Assembly: GCF_005484985.1 (NCBI RefSeq) | Contig: NZ_CP027942.1 | Coordinates: 1,860,001 to 1,924,000 of the forward strand | DNA: 64,000 nt | Direction: 5' to 3' | Origin: Agrococcus sp. SGAir0287 | Lineage (GTDB): Bacteria; Actinomycetota; Actinomycetes; Actinomycetales; Microbacteriaceae | Part shown: in pieces, positions 9,093 through 20,792 of the stretch | How the letters are laid out: the number at the start of each line of letters is the position of its first letter | Position numbering within the stretch: position 1 is the stretch's first letter | Program-made: the position numbers and the translations under genes | Notes under the pieces: model-generated | The model's database searches: none | Told to the model about the DNA's origin: nothing | Seen by the model: only the letters and a program-made list of their open reading frames with translations

Positions 9093-9117
9093 CGTGAGGG
9101 ATCCGTGAGGATCGCCG
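9093..9117. promoter_or_regulatory. operator-like repeat before kdp operon
   Basis: GCGTGAGGGATCCGTGAGG plus ATCGC matches the 8093 site with one substitution in the core. A looser GTGAGGACCCATCC lies just upstream at 9073. The site is about 100 bases before the first small kdp reading frame. It is a reasonable KdpE operator candidate because kdpE is encoded in the same operon. Confidence 0.5.
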
Positions 9118-9216
9118 CCCGGCGCGGCTGCTCGGGCGTTGGATCGCATGCGGCGCCCACCCGGCGCCCGCATCCCGCACCAGGGTGCGTCGGATCGAAC
9201 GACTGGAAGCCGTCCC

Positions 9217-9300
9217 ATGCTCGACGTCATCGTCGTGGCGAGCATCCTCGCCCTCTTCGCCCTGCTCGGGCTGCTCGTGAAGGGGGTGGAGCGCCTGTGA
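9217..9300 (+). CDS. 27-residue membrane peptide leading the kdp operon
   Basis: The frame encodes a single hydrophobic helix, [18 protein letters not shown], followed by a short positive tail KGVERL. Its stop overlaps the kdpF start (GTGA). Small membrane peptides of this kind precede kdpF in other actinobacterial kdp operons (recall). A role in assembling or stabilising the KdpFABC complex is inferred. Confidence 0.65.
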   Translation: MLDVIVVASILALFALLGLLVKGVERL

Positions 9301-9386
9301 TCGTCTTCGAGGTCCTCGGCGCGATCCTCGCGGTGTGCGCCATCGGCCTGCTCGTCGCAGCGTTGCTGCGCCCGGAGCGGTTCTGA
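9297..9386 (+). CDS. kdpF: K+-transporting ATPase subunit KdpF
   Basis: A 29-residue single-span peptide ending in the diagnostic LLRPERF of KdpF, which stabilises the KdpFABC complex. The GTG start overlaps the previous stop, and the TGA overlaps the kdpA ATG (TGATG). Confidence 0.9.
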   Translation: MIVFEVLGAILAVCAIGLLVAALLRPERF

Positions 9387-11076
9387 TGGCGGACGCCGGC
9401 GCCCAGTGGGGCGTCGCCCTCGCATCCCTCGCCACGGTGCTCGTGGCGCTCGCCCTCGTGCATCGGCCGCTGGGCGACTACATGGCGTACACCTACCAGT
9501 CGAGGAAGGACTGGCGCGTCGAGCGCGGCATCTACCGCCTCATCGGCGTGGACCCGTCGAGCGAGCAGACGTGGACCGCCTATGCGCGCTCGCTGCTCGC
9601 CTTCTCGCTCGTGAGCGTGCTCGCGGTCTACCTCCTCCAGCGCACGCAGGAGCTGCTGCCCTACTCCCTCGGCCTCCCGGCCGTGCCGGAGCTGCTGTCG
9701 TTCAACACGGCCGTCTCGTTCACGACCAACACGAACTGGCAGTCGTACTCCCCCGAGCCGACCCTCGGCTACGTCGTGCAGCTCGCGGGCCTCGTGACGC
9801 AGAACTTCGTGTCGGCAGCCGTCGGCATGGCCGTCGCCGTCGCGCTCGTGCGCGGCTTCGCCTACCGCTGCGCGGGCACGATCGGCAACTTCTGGGTCGA
9901 CCTCACGCGCGGCACGCTCGGCATCCTCATGCCCCTGTCGATCCTCGGCGCACTCGCGCTGCTCGCCGGCGGCGTGATCCAGAACTTCGCCGGCTTCCAG
10001 GAGACGACGACGCTCGCAGGCCTCACCCAGCACCTGCCGGGCGGTCCCGTCGCGTCGCAGGAGTCCATCCGACTCATCGGCACGAACGGCGGCGGCTTCT
10101 TCAACGCCAACTCCGCGCATCCCTTCGAGAACCCGACGGGGTGGACGAACATGCTGCAGGTCGTGCTGCTGCTGCTCATCCCCTCGGCGATGCCGCGCAT
10201 GTTCGGCACCATGGTCGGCGACCGGCGCCAGGGCTTCGCGATCCTCGGGGTCATGACGACGCTGTACCTCGCCGCCTGGGGAGCAGCGACGGCGCTCGAG
10301 CTCGGCGGTGCCGGCACGGCTTCCCAGCTCGCCGGCGCGGCGATGGAGGGCAAGGAGGCGCGCTTCGGCATCCCGGCGTCCGCCCTGTTCGCCGTCTCGA
10401 CCACCGGCACCTCGACCGGCGCCGTCAACTCCATGCACGACTCGTACACGTCGCTCGGCGGCATGGTGCCGATGGTCACCATGATGCTCGGCGAGGTGTC
10501 GCCCGGCGGCGTCGGCGCGGGGCTCTACGGCATCCTCGTCATGGCGATCATCGCCGTGTTCGTCGCCGGCCTCCTCGTGGGTCGCACGCCCGAGTACCTC
10601 GGCAAGAAGATCACGGCCCGCGAGATGAAGCTCGCCGCGCTGTACATCCTCGCCACCCCCGCGCTGCTGCTCGGCGGCGTCGCCCTGTCGCTCGGGCTGC
10701 CCGGCGTCCGCGACGACGTCATCGGCACCTCGATCTGGAACCCGGGGAACCACGGCGTCAGCGAGCTCGTCTACGCCTTCGCATCGGCCGCGAACAACAA
10801 CGGCTCCGCCTTCGCGGGGCTCACGGCGAACACCGACTGGCTGAACTCGGCGCTCGGCGTCGCCATGCTGCTCGGGCGCTTCGTGCCGATCGTGCTCGCG
10901 CTCGCCCTCGCCGGCTCGCTGGCGAGGCAGGACGTGGTGCCTGCGACGGCAGGCACGCTCCCCACCCACCGCCCGCAGTTCGTCGGACTGCTCGTCGGCA
11001 TCATCATCCTCGTGACCGCGCTCACCTACTTCCCGGTGCTCGCGCTCGGTCCGCTCGCAGAAGGACTCTCCCTCTG

Positions 11077-11077
<1 letters not shown>
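9386..11077 (+). CDS. kdpA: K+-transporting ATPase subunit A (selectivity pore)
   Basis: A 563-residue membrane protein that binds and conducts K+ in the high-affinity Kdp pump. Selectivity-filter blocks of the SKT fold are visible: [42 protein letters not shown] and [13 protein letters not shown]. The length is normal. It overlaps kdpF upstream and kdpB downstream by TGATG-type junctions, so the complex is translated as a coupled unit. Confidence 0.97.
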
Positions 11078-13230
<2,153 letters not shown>

Positions 13231-13241
13231 ATCGAGGCATC

Positions 13242-13853
13242 GTGGCGACCACCAGGACCACCGCCCGCACCCTCTGGGTGTCCGCGAGGGCGATCGTGCT
13301 CTTCACCGTCGTGACCGGCGTGCTCTACACGCTCGTCATCACCGGCATCGGCCAGCTCGCCATGCCGTCGCAGGCGAACGGCGCGCTCGTGCGCGACGAG
13401 GCCGGCGAGGTCGTCGGCTCCTCGCTCATCGGCCAGCCGTTCACCGACGCCGACGGCGCGCCGCTCGCCGAGTACTTCCAGCCGCGTCCCTCGGCGGCCG
13501 GCGACGGCTACGACGGCCAGGCGTCGTCGGGCTCGAACTACGGCACCGAGAACGCCGACCTCATCGCCGCCGTCGAGGAGCGGATCGCGCAGGTCTCCGA
13601 GTTCAACGGCGTCTCCGCGGACGAGGTGCCCGCGGATGCCGTGACGGCCTCCGCATCCGGTCTCGATCCGCACATCTCGCCCGAGTACGCTGCGATCCAG
13701 GTGCAGCGCGTCGCCGAGGCCAGGGGCCTCGACGTCGCGGAGGTCGAGACGCTCGTCGCCGAGCACACGTCGCAGCCGCTCCTCGGCTACATGGGTGCTC
13801 CCGTCGTGAACGTGCTCGAGCTCAACCTGGCACTCGACGAGCTGGAGGGCTGA
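13242..13853 (+). CDS. kdpC: K+-transporting ATPase subunit C
   Basis: A 203-residue protein with one N-terminal membrane segment (residues 14-38) and an extracytoplasmic domain carrying YFQPRPSAAGDGYDG, SGSNYG, DLI and SGLDPHISPEYA, all KdpC hallmarks. The GTG at 13242 is 11 bases after kdpB. It helps couple KdpA and KdpB. Confidence 0.95.
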   Translation: MATTRTTARTLWVSARAIVLFTVVTGVLYTLVITGIGQLAMPSQANGALVRDEAGEVVGSSLIGQPFTDADGAPLAEYFQPRPSAAGDGYDGQASSGSNYGTENADLIAAVEERIAQVSEFNGVSADEVPADAVTASASGLDPHISPEYAAIQVQRVAEARGLDVAEVETLVAEHTSQPLLGYMGAPVVNVLELNLALDELEG

Positions 13854-13854
13854 C

Positions 13855-16392
13855 ATGGCACGGGGGCGGCTTCGCGTGCTGCTGGGCGCCGCTCCCGGCG
13901 TAGGCAAGACCTACGCGATGCTCGAGGAGGGCGCGAGGCTCGGCCGCGAGGGGCTCGACGTCGTCGTGGCACTCGTCGAGACGCACGGTCGCGCTGCGAC
14001 CGCGGCGATGATCGAGGGGCTCGAGGTGGTGCCGCGCCGGGCCGTCGAGCATCGCGGCATGACGCTGGACGAGATGGATCTGGACGCCGTGCTCGAGCGC
14101 CACCCGGACGTCGCGCTCGTCGACGAGCTCGCGCACACCAACGCCCCGGGTTCGCAGTACGAGAAGCGCTGGCAGGACGTGCATGCGCTGCTCGAGGGTG
14201 GGATCGACGTCATCTCGACCGTCAACATCCAGCACATCGAGTCGCTCCACGACGTCGTCCAGCGCATCACGGGCATCGTGCAGCGCGAGACGATCCCCGA
14301 CCATGTGCTGCGCGCGGCCGACACCGTCGAGGTCGTCGACCTCTCGCCGCAGGCGCTGCGGGACCGGCTCGCGGGCGGGCGCGTCTACCCGGCCGAGCGG
14401 ATCGACGCCGCCCTCTCGAACTACTTCCGGCTCGGCAACCTGACGGCGCTGCGCGAGCTCGCGCTGCTGTGGCTCGCCGACGAGGTCGACCAGGCGCTGC
14501 AGCGCTATCGCGCCGAGCAGGGCATCGACACTCCCTGGGAGGCTCGTGAGCGCGTCGTCGTGACGCTGACCGGCGGCCCCGAGGGCGAGACGCTGCTGCG
14601 GCGCGGCGCGCGCATCGCCGCCCGATCCTCCGGCGGCGAGCTGCTCGCCGTCCACGTCACGCAGCAGGACGGCCTGCGCTCCGGGGACCCCGACGCGCTC
14701 GCGCGCCAGCGGGCGCTCGTCGAGGAGCTCGGCGGCTCCTACCACCAGGTCGTCGGCGACGACGTGCCAGAGACGCTCGTCGCCTTCGCGAAGGCGGTCA
14801 ACGCCACGCAGCTCGTGATCGGCGCATCACGCAGGAGCAGGCTGCAGTCGGCGCTCACCGGACCCGGCATCGGCCAGACCGTCATCGCGAAGGCGGGGAC
14901 GATCGACGTGCACGTCGTGACGCACGCCGCCGCGGGAGGCAGGCTGAGCCTGCCCCGGCTCGGGGGCGCGCTCTCCGTCCGACGACGGATCGCGGGCCTC
15001 GTGGTGGCGCTCACGGCGGGGCCGCTGCTCACGTGGGGGCTGTGGGCGTTCCGCAGCCCGGACTCGATCACGGCCGACGTGCTCGCGTTCCAGCTGCTCG
15101 TGGTCGTCGTCGCGCTCGTCGGCGGCCTCTGGCCAGCCGTCTTCGCCGCGGTGATGAGCGGCCTCACGCTCAACGTGCTCTTCGTCGACCCCTTCTACAC
15201 GATCACGATCTCCGATCCGGCGCAGGCGTGGGCGCTCGTGATCTACGTCGTCATCGCGGTGCTCGTCAGCATCGTCGTCGACCGGGCCGCGCGGCAGACC
15301 CGCGCGGCGCGGCGCGCAGCAGCGGAGGCGGAGCTCCTGGCGACCGTCGCCGGCAGCGTCCTGCGAGGCACCGGCGCCGCACAGGCGCTCGTCGACCGCA
15401 CGCGCGAGGCGTTCGCGCTCGACGGGGTCGCGCTCGTCGACGAGGGCGTCGCGGTCGCGCATGCCGGTGCCCTGACCGGGGAGGCGACGCGCATCCAGGT
15501 CGGCGCCGACGCGACCCTCGTGCTCCACGGCCGCGACCTCGACGCGAGCGAGCGTCGCCTGCTGGCCGTCATCGTCGCGCAGCTCGAGGCGACGCTCGAG
15601 CGCGACGACCTCGTCGAGACGGCGAGCGAGATCGCGCCGCTCGCCGCGACCGACAAGGTGCGCACGGCGCTCCTCGCCGCCCTGAGCCACGACCTCCGGC
15701 GTCCGCTCGCAGCAGCCGCGGCGGCGGTCGGAGGACTGCGCACCGCCGGGGCGCGGCTCGGCGAGCAGGACCGCGCCGAGCTGCTCGCGACCGCCGAGGA
15801 GTCGCTCGACGCGCTCGCAGCCCTCATCACCGACCTGCTCGACGTCTCGCGCGTGCAGGCGGGCGTCCTCGCCGTGTCGCCGACGCGCGTCGACCCGGCC
15901 GACGTCGTGCTGCCCGCGCTCGAGGAGCTCTCGCTCGGTCCGGGCGACGTCGAGCTCGACCTCGGCGACGCGACCGACGTCGTCGCGGACCCCGTGCTGC
16001 TGCAGCGCGTCGTCGTGAACCTCGTCGCGAACGCGAAGCGGCACGCGCCGTCGGGCTCGCGCGTGCGCGTCGCGACGAGCGCCTTCGCCGGCCGCGTCGA
16101 GCTGCGCGTCGTCGACCATGGCCCCGGCATCCCGCCCGAGCGACGCGACGACGTGTTCGTGCCCTTCCAGCGGCTCGGCGACACCGACAACACGACGGGG
16201 CTCGGGCTCGGCCTCGCGCTCGCCCGCGGCTTCGTCGAGGGGATGGGCGGCACGCTCGTCGCGGAGGACACCCCGGGCGGTGGGCTGACGATGGTCGTGA
16301 CGCTCGCCGCCGTCGATCCGGACGAGGCTCCTGGCGCACCCGCGGACGACCGCGCCGGCGCTGCACCCGCGACCGGACGGAGCGCCTCATGA
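13855..16392 (+). CDS. kdpD: KdpD sensor histidine kinase
   Basis: An 845-residue sensor. Order: N-terminal KdpD domain with Walker A GAAPGVGKTYAML and the block DELAHTNAPGS, a Usp-like domain near residues 240-360, four membrane segments near 375-480, a GAF-like region, the dimerisation box AALSHDLRRPLAAA near 610, and an ATPase domain with LVANAKRHAPSG and TTGLGLGLALARGF. It senses K+ limitation and turgor and phosphorylates KdpE. Its stop overlaps the kdpE start. Confidence 0.96.
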   Translation: MARGRLRVLLGAAPGVGKTYAMLEEGARLGREGLDVVVALVETHGRAATAAMIEGLEVVPRRAVEHRGMTLDEMDLDAVLERHPDVALVDELAHTNAPGSQYEKRWQDVHALLEGGIDVISTVNIQHIESLHDVVQRITGIVQRETIPDHVLRAADTVEVVDLSPQALRDRLAGGRVYPAERIDAALSNYFRLGNLTALRELALLWLADEVDQALQRYRAEQGIDTPWEARERVVVTLTGGPEGETLLRRGARIAARSSGGELLAVHVTQQDGLRSGDPDALARQRALVEELGGSYHQVVGDDVPETLVAFAKAVNATQLVIGASRRSRLQSALTGPGIGQTVIAKAGTIDVHVVTHAAAGGRLSLPRLGGALSVRRRIAGLVVALTAGPLLTWGLWAFRSPDSITADVLAFQLLVVVVALVGGLWPAVFAAVMSGLTLNVLFVDPFYTITISDPAQAWALVIYVVIAVLVSIVVDRAARQTRAARRAAAEAELLATVAGSVLRGTGAAQALVDRTREAFALDGVALVDEGVAVAHAGALTGEATRIQVGADATLVLHGRDLDASERRLLAVIVAQLEATLERDDLVETASEIAPLAATDKVRTALLAALSHDLRRPLAAAAAAVGGLRTAGARLGEQDRAELLATAEESLDALAALITDLLDVSRVQAGVLAVSPTRVDPADVVLPALEELSLGPGDVELDLGDATDVVADPVLLQRVVVNLVANAKRHAPSGSRVRVATSAFAGRVELRVVDHGPGIPPERRDDVFVPFQRLGDTDNTTGLGLGLALARGFVEGMGGTLVAEDTPGGGLTMVVTLAAVDPDEAPGAPADDRAGAAPATGRSAS

Positions 16393-17114
16393 AGGTGCTC
16401 ATCGCCGACGACGACCCGCAGCTGCTGCGCGCGCTGCGCATCACCCTCGGGGCGAAGGGCTACGACGTCATCACCGCGGCCGACGGCGCGGAGGCCGTGC
16501 GGGTCGCGATCGACGAGCATCCCGACCTCGTGATGCTCGACCTCGGCATGCCCCGGCTCGACGGCGTCGAGGTCATCGAGGCGATCCGCGGCTGGTCGGC
16601 GACGCCGATCCTCGTGGTGTCCGGCCGCACGGGCGCGGCCGACAAGGTCGAGGCGCTCGACGCCGGCGCCGACGACTACGTCACGAAGCCCTTCCAGATC
16701 GACGAGCTGCTCGCACGCATCCGCGCGCTCACGCGCCGCATCCCCGTGCAGGAGGAGGATCCTGTCGTGCGCTTCGCCGACGTGCGGGTCGACCTCGCGG
16801 CCCGCACCGTGACGAAGGGCGGCGAGCCGGTGCGCCTCACGCCCACCGAGTGGCAGATGCTCGGCATGCTGCTGCGCAGCCCCTCGCGGCTCGTGACGCG
16901 GCAGGCGCTGCTGCAGGAGGTGTGGGGCACGCATCACGTGCGTGACACGGGCTACCTGCGGCTGTACGTCTCCCAGCTGCGCAAGAAGCTCGAGCCCGAG
17001 CCCGCGCATCCCAGGCACCTGCTCACCGAGGCCGGCATGGGCTATCGGTTCGAGCCCGGCACGCCGACGGAGGTGGACGCGGACGGTGGGGATGCGGGAG
17101 CCTCGGCAGGGTGA
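16389..17114 (+). CDS. kdpE: KdpE response regulator
   Basis: A 241-residue OmpR-type regulator: receiver domain with acidic pair DDDP, phospho-acceptor Asp in VMLDLGMPRLDG and Lys in DDYVTKPF, then a winged-helix domain with LTPTEWQMLGMLLRSP and YLRLYVSQLRKKLE. It activates kdp transcription. The ATGA overlap with kdpD and the GTGA overlap with the next gene show tight coupling. Confidence 0.95.
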   Translation: MKVLIADDDPQLLRALRITLGAKGYDVITAADGAEAVRVAIDEHPDLVMLDLGMPRLDGVEVIEAIRGWSATPILVVSGRTGAADKVEALDAGADDYVTKPFQIDELLARIRALTRRIPVQEEDPVVRFADVRVDLAARTVTKGGEPVRLTPTEWQMLGMLLRSPSRLVTRQALLQEVWGTHHVRDTGYLRLYVSQLRKKLEPEPAHPRHLLTEAGMGYRFEPGTPTEVDADGGDAGASAG

Positions 17115-17962
17115 CCCGCACCATCCTCGTGACCGGCGCCTCCGACGGCATCGGCGCCGTCGCGGCCAGGCGCCTCGCCGAGGACGGGCACCGCGTGCTC
17201 GTCGCCGGCCGTGACCGCACGCGGACGCAGCACGTCGCGTCGGACGTCGGCGGCGATGCCTTCGTCGCCGACCTCGCGCGGCTCGGCGAGGTGCGTGCGC
17301 TCGCCGCGGACGTGCTCGCGGCGACCGACGGCCGGCTCGACGTGCTCGTGAGCAACGCCGGCGGCATCCTCGGTCGGCGCGCGCTCACCGAGGACGGCAA
17401 CGAGGCGACGATGCAGGTGAACCACCTCGCGCCCTTCCTGCTCGTGCACCTGCTCGCCGACGCGCTGCGCGAGGGTGCGGGGCTCGTCGTCCAGACCGCG
17501 AGCGCCGCGCATCATGCAGGCCGCATCCCCGTCGCGGCGGCGGGCGCCGACCTGTCGCTGCGCCGCGGCTACTCCCCCGCGCGGGCGTACGCGAACGCGA
17601 AGCTCGCGAACGTGCTCATGGTGCGGGGCATCGCCGCGCACATGCCGGATCTGCACGCCGTCGCGCTGCACCCGGGCGTCGTCGCGACGTCGTTCGGCTC
17701 GGGCTCGACGAGCCTGCTGCGCCTCGTCTACCGCGGGGTGGCGCGGCGCCTCCTCACGACCGACGAGCACGCGGGCGAGACGCTCGCGATGCTGGCCGCC
17801 GGCACGCCCGGCGCCGAGTGGACGCCGATGACGACATGGACGAGCGGCGGCTACTACGACGGCCGTCGCGTGGGTCGCGCGTCGCGCGCGAGCCACGACG
17901 TCGCGCTGATCGACGCCGTGTGGCGTGCGAGCGCCGCCGCGGTCGGATTGCCGCCGCGCTGA
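17111..17962 (+). CDS. short-chain dehydrogenase/reductase
   Basis: A 283-residue SDR. It has the cofactor motif TGASDGIGAVAARRL, the conserved NAG of VLVSNAGG and the catalytic YANAK, and resembles retinol-dehydrogenase-like SDRs that use NADP(H). Arg residues after the first strand (AGRDRTRTQ) favour NADP. The GTG start overlaps the kdpE stop, so it is probably transcribed with kdp, although no functional link to potassium is evident. Confidence 0.88.
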   Translation: MTRTILVTGASDGIGAVAARRLAEDGHRVLVAGRDRTRTQHVASDVGGDAFVADLARLGEVRALAADVLAATDGRLDVLVSNAGGILGRRALTEDGNEATMQVNHLAPFLLVHLLADALREGAGLVVQTASAAHHAGRIPVAAAGADLSLRRGYSPARAYANAKLANVLMVRGIAAHMPDLHAVALHPGVVATSFGSGSTSLLRLVYRGVARRLLTTDEHAGETLAMLAAGTPGAEWTPMTTWTSGGYYDGRRVGRASRASHDVALIDAVWRASAAAVGLPPR

Positions 17963-18250
17963 GCGGATGGGTCGCGCTCGAGCGCGAGAACCCGTAGGCT
18001 GTGGACACGGACCGCATCCTCGGTCCGCCACGAGGGTCATCCGCCGGGTTCGCGCCGGCGGCGTCGATTGACTGTCGCTGTTCATCTCCCGCGACGCTCG
18101 ACGCTCCACCTCCCATCCGGCACGCGCCTCGCGCGCTCGCCGCCAGAACGCGCACGGCGTGCATCCCGCACGACCGTCGCAGACGCATCGAATGCTTCGC
18201 TGCGCACACCGGGTCGGCGACCGCCGACCCCGACAGTTAGGAACACCGTC
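17963..18250 (+). promoter_or_regulatory. long upstream region / leader of the cold-shock gene
   Basis: No coding frame is convincing here. A stretch near 18065-18095 is locally AT-richer, and GTTAGGAACACCGTC precedes the ATG. Long structured leaders are typical of cspA-type mRNAs, so part of this is probably 5' untranslated RNA. No promoter could be pinned down. Confidence 0.35.
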
Positions 18251-18454
18251 ATGGCCAAGGGCACCGTCAAGTGGTTCAGCTCCGACAAGGGCTTCGGCTT
18301 CATCGCTCCGGAGGACGGCTCGGCCGACCTCTTCGCGCACTTCAGCGCCATCCAGGGCTCGGGTCGTCGTGACCTGTTCGACGGCCAGGCCGTCGAGTTC
18401 GACGTCGAGCAGGGCCAGCGCGGCCCGCAGGCGACGAACATCCGCGGTCTCTGA
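18251..18454 (+). CDS. cspA: cold-shock protein
   Basis: A 67-residue OB-fold RNA chaperone with both nucleic-acid motifs: [11 protein letters not shown] (RNP1) and DLFAHFSAI (RNP2). It begins [12 protein letters not shown] and has the standard length. It melts mRNA structure in the cytoplasm, often at low temperature. Monocistronic, with a strong terminator 16 bases after the stop. Confidence 0.95.
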   Translation: MAKGTVKWFSSDKGFGFIAPEDGSADLFAHFSAIQGSGRRDLFDGQAVEFDVEQGQRGPQATNIRGL

Positions 18455-18469
18455 GTCGACGCCCCACCA

Positions 18470-18507
18470 CGACGGGCCCGAATCCCTCCGGGGATGCGGG
18501 CCCGTCG
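18470..18507 (+). terminator. terminator hairpin between cspA and the flavoprotein gene
   Basis: CGACGGGCCCG at 18470-18480 pairs perfectly with CGGGCCCGTCG at 18497-18507, and an inner ATCCC/GGGAT extends the stem. It lies between converging genes and can serve both; there is no T-tract, as usual at this GC content. Confidence 0.75.
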
Positions 18508-18530
18508 CCGTCTCACGCCTCGGTCGGGGC

Positions 18531-20096
18531 TCAGGCGACGCGGCGGAGCAGCACGACGGCGTCGTCGAGCGTCGCATCGCTGCCATCCGGCGCCGTCACG
18601 GCGCGCGTGCGCAGCTCGGCGACCTCGACAGCCCAGTCGTCGCCGAGCGCGAGCTCGTCGACGATGTCGTCCGGCTGGGGCAGGTCGGCGTGTCCCGCGT
18701 GCTCGGCTGCCGAGGTCCAGGACGGCGGCGCGGCGTGGGCGACGACGAGCACGTGCCCTCCGGGCACGACGCGCGCGGCGTGCCTGCGCACGATCGCACC
18801 GCGATCGAGGCGGACGGGCGACTGCAGGAAGCTCGCCGTCACGAGATCGAGCTCGCCGTCGTCGTCCCATGTCGCGAGATCCGCCGCGATCGCGCGCACC
18901 CGGTCGGAGACGCCGGCGCGCTCGGCCGCACGCCGGGCGCGCTCGGCGGCGCTCGGCGCGATGTCGACGCCCGTCGCGTGCCAGCCCTGCTTGGCGAGCC
19001 AGACCACGTCGCCGCCCTCGCCGGCGCCGACGTCGAGCGCACGCCCAGGCGGCAGGCCGCCGACGACCTCGACGAGCGCGTCGTTCGCGTGCCGCGACCA
19101 GTGGCGTCGCTGCGTGTAGCGCCGCTCCCAGTACGCGGCGGGATCCGCGTCGGGCGAGGGCGCATCCGCATCGCCCTGCGCCGCCACCGCCGCGCGCGCG
19201 TCCGCTGCGACGAGCAGGGCGTTGAGGCCCGCGCCGGCCATGGCGCCCGCCCCCATCGCGAGCGGCACGTTGCCGAAGGGCACGACGACGTTGCCGGCGG
19301 CGACGATCCGCGGATGGCTCGTCGCACCCATGCCGTCCACCGCGAGCACGCTCGCCTGGCCCTCCTGCCGCGCGAGGCCCAGATGGGCGACCGCGGCGTC
19401 GTGCGGCACGAGGGTGCCGGCCGTGAAGATCGCGTCGAGCGGGTGCGCGACGCCGTCGACGGTGCGGACGTGGTCGATCGCGGTGCCCTCGCCGACGACC
19501 TCGGCGACCTCCGCCTCCACGAGCCGGATGCCGCGGGCGAGCATGCGCTCGCGCACCTCGTGCGGCAGGGGGCCGGCGGCGTGCACGAACGCGACGACGT
19601 CGTCGCTCCACTGCCGCAGCAGCTCGATCTGATGCACGCTCGCACTGCTCGTGGCGAGCACGCCGATCGTGCGGTCGCGCACCTCCCAGCCGTGGCAGTA
19701 GGGGCAGTGCAGCACGGTCGAGCCCCAGCGCTCGGCGAGGCCGGGGATCCGCGGCAGCGCGTCGGTCACGCCCGTGGCGAGGACGACGCCGCGCGTTGCG
19801 ATCCGCGTGCCGTCGTCGAGCACGACGACGAGGTCCTCGCCGTCCTCGTCGACGCGCAGGGCCTCGGCGGTGCGGACCTCGACGCCGTACTCCCCGACCT
19901 CCTCCCGACCGCGGTGCAGCAGCTCGGCCGGATCGATGCCGTCGTGGCCGAGCACGCCGTGCATGTGCGCGGCGAAGCGGTTGCGGGGGCTGCCCGCATC
20001 GAGCACGAGCGTGCGGCGGCGAGCGCGGCCGAGCATGAGGGCGGCGGAGAGGCCGGCGGCCCCGCCGCCGATGACGATGGCGTCGTAGCGTTCCAT
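18531..20096 (-). CDS. thioredoxin-reductase-like flavoprotein fused to a methyltransferase
   Basis: A 521-residue fusion. Residues 1-300 form a two-Rossmann flavoprotein: FAD motif VIGGGAAGLSAALMLGRA, redox-type CPYC in LHCPYCHGWEV, and GNVVVPFGNVPLAMGAGAMAG. After a linker, residues 325-520 form a class I SAM methyltransferase: ALDVGAGEGGDVVWLA and TGVDIAP. Fusions of this kind are known in actinobacteria, with unknown substrate. The start at 20096 follows GGTGGA; in-frame ATGs at 20108 and 20120 are possible. Divergent from the XRE-cupin regulator. Confidence 0.87.
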   Translation of the reverse strand: MERYDAIVIGGGAAGLSAALMLGRARRRTLVLDAGSPRNRFAAHMHGVLGHDGIDPAELLHRGREEVGEYGVEVRTAEALRVDEDGEDLVVVLDDGTRIATRGVVLATGVTDALPRIPGLAERWGSTVLHCPYCHGWEVRDRTIGVLATSSASVHQIELLRQWSDDVVAFVHAAGPLPHEVRERMLARGIRLVEAEVAEVVGEGTAIDHVRTVDGVAHPLDAIFTAGTLVPHDAAVAHLGLARQEGQASVLAVDGMGATSHPRIVAAGNVVVPFGNVPLAMGAGAMAGAGLNALLVAADARAAVAAQGDADAPSPDADPAAYWERRYTQRRHWSRHANDALVEVVGGLPPGRALDVGAGEGGDVVWLAKQGWHATGVDIAPSAAERARRAAERAGVSDRVRAIAADLATWDDDGELDLVTASFLQSPVRLDRGAIVRRHAARVVPGGHVLVVAHAAPPSWTSAAEHAGHADLPQPDDIVDELALGDDWAVEVAELRTRAVTAPDGSDATLDDAVVLLRRVA

Positions 20097-20179
20097 GTCG
20101 TCCACCATCGGCCTCGCCATGAGAGGATGGCAAGCGTTCTTGCCGGATCGGCAAGGCACGATCGTGAGGAGGCGTCGCG

Positions 20180-20740
20180 ATGGGCGCTCTGGAGCAGGTC
20201 GGTCCGCGACTGCGCGCCGCTCGGCAGGCGCGCGGGTGGACGCTCGACGAGCTCGCCGGGCGAGCCCGCATGTCCCCGAGCACGCTCTCGCGGCTCGAGT
20301 CCGGCAAGCGGCAGGCATCCCTCGAGCTGCTGCTGCCGCTCACGACGGAGCTCGGCATCCGCGTCGACGACCTGCTCGTGCGCGAGCAGCCGGACCCGCG
20401 CGTGCGAAGGCCCGTCGTGCACCGCGACGGGATGGTCGTCGCACCGCTGTCGCGGGAGCGATCGAAGGTGCAGGCTCTCAAGGTCACGTTCCTGCCCGAG
20501 CACGAGCGCGGCGAGCCCCGCGTGCACGAGGGCTACGAGTGGTTGTACGTGCTCTCGGGCAGGCTGCGGCTCGTGCTCGGCGACCGCGAGCTCGTGCTGA
20601 CGCGCGGCGAGGCCGCCGAGTTCGACACGTCGGTGCCGCACTCCCTCTCGGCCGTCGGCTCGCGGCCCGTCGAGGTGCTGAGCATCTTCGACGAGACCGG
20701 AGCGCGCATGCAGACGCACACGGCAGCGCCCGTCGGTTGA
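20180..20740 (+). CDS. XRE-family regulator with C-terminal cupin
   Basis: A 186-residue regulator: helix-turn-helix at residues 9-62 (TLDELAGRARMSPSTLSRLESGKR) and a cupin barrel at about 100-180 (YEWLYVLSGRLRLVLG and AAEFDTSVPHSLSA). The cupin presumably binds a small ligand. It is divergent from the flavoprotein-methyltransferase gene with 83 bases between starts, so it probably controls that gene and itself (inference). Confidence 0.9.
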   Translation: MGALEQVGPRLRAARQARGWTLDELAGRARMSPSTLSRLESGKRQASLELLLPLTTELGIRVDDLLVREQPDPRVRRPVVHRDGMVVAPLSRERSKVQALKVTFLPEHERGEPRVHEGYEWLYVLSGRLRLVLGDRELVLTRGEAAEFDTSVPHSLSAVGSRPVEVLSIFDETGARMQTHTAAPVG

Positions 20741-20792
20741 GCGGGCGACGACACGCCGGATCGATGCGCGTTCATCGGCCCGACATGTCGCG

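Noticed and set aside
5777..9160. A very long minus-strand open frame across ktr, DUF389 and neighbouring genes.
   Set aside because: Arg/Ala/Asp-rich shadow of genes on both strands, with no domain; the real genes in other frames show clear motifs.
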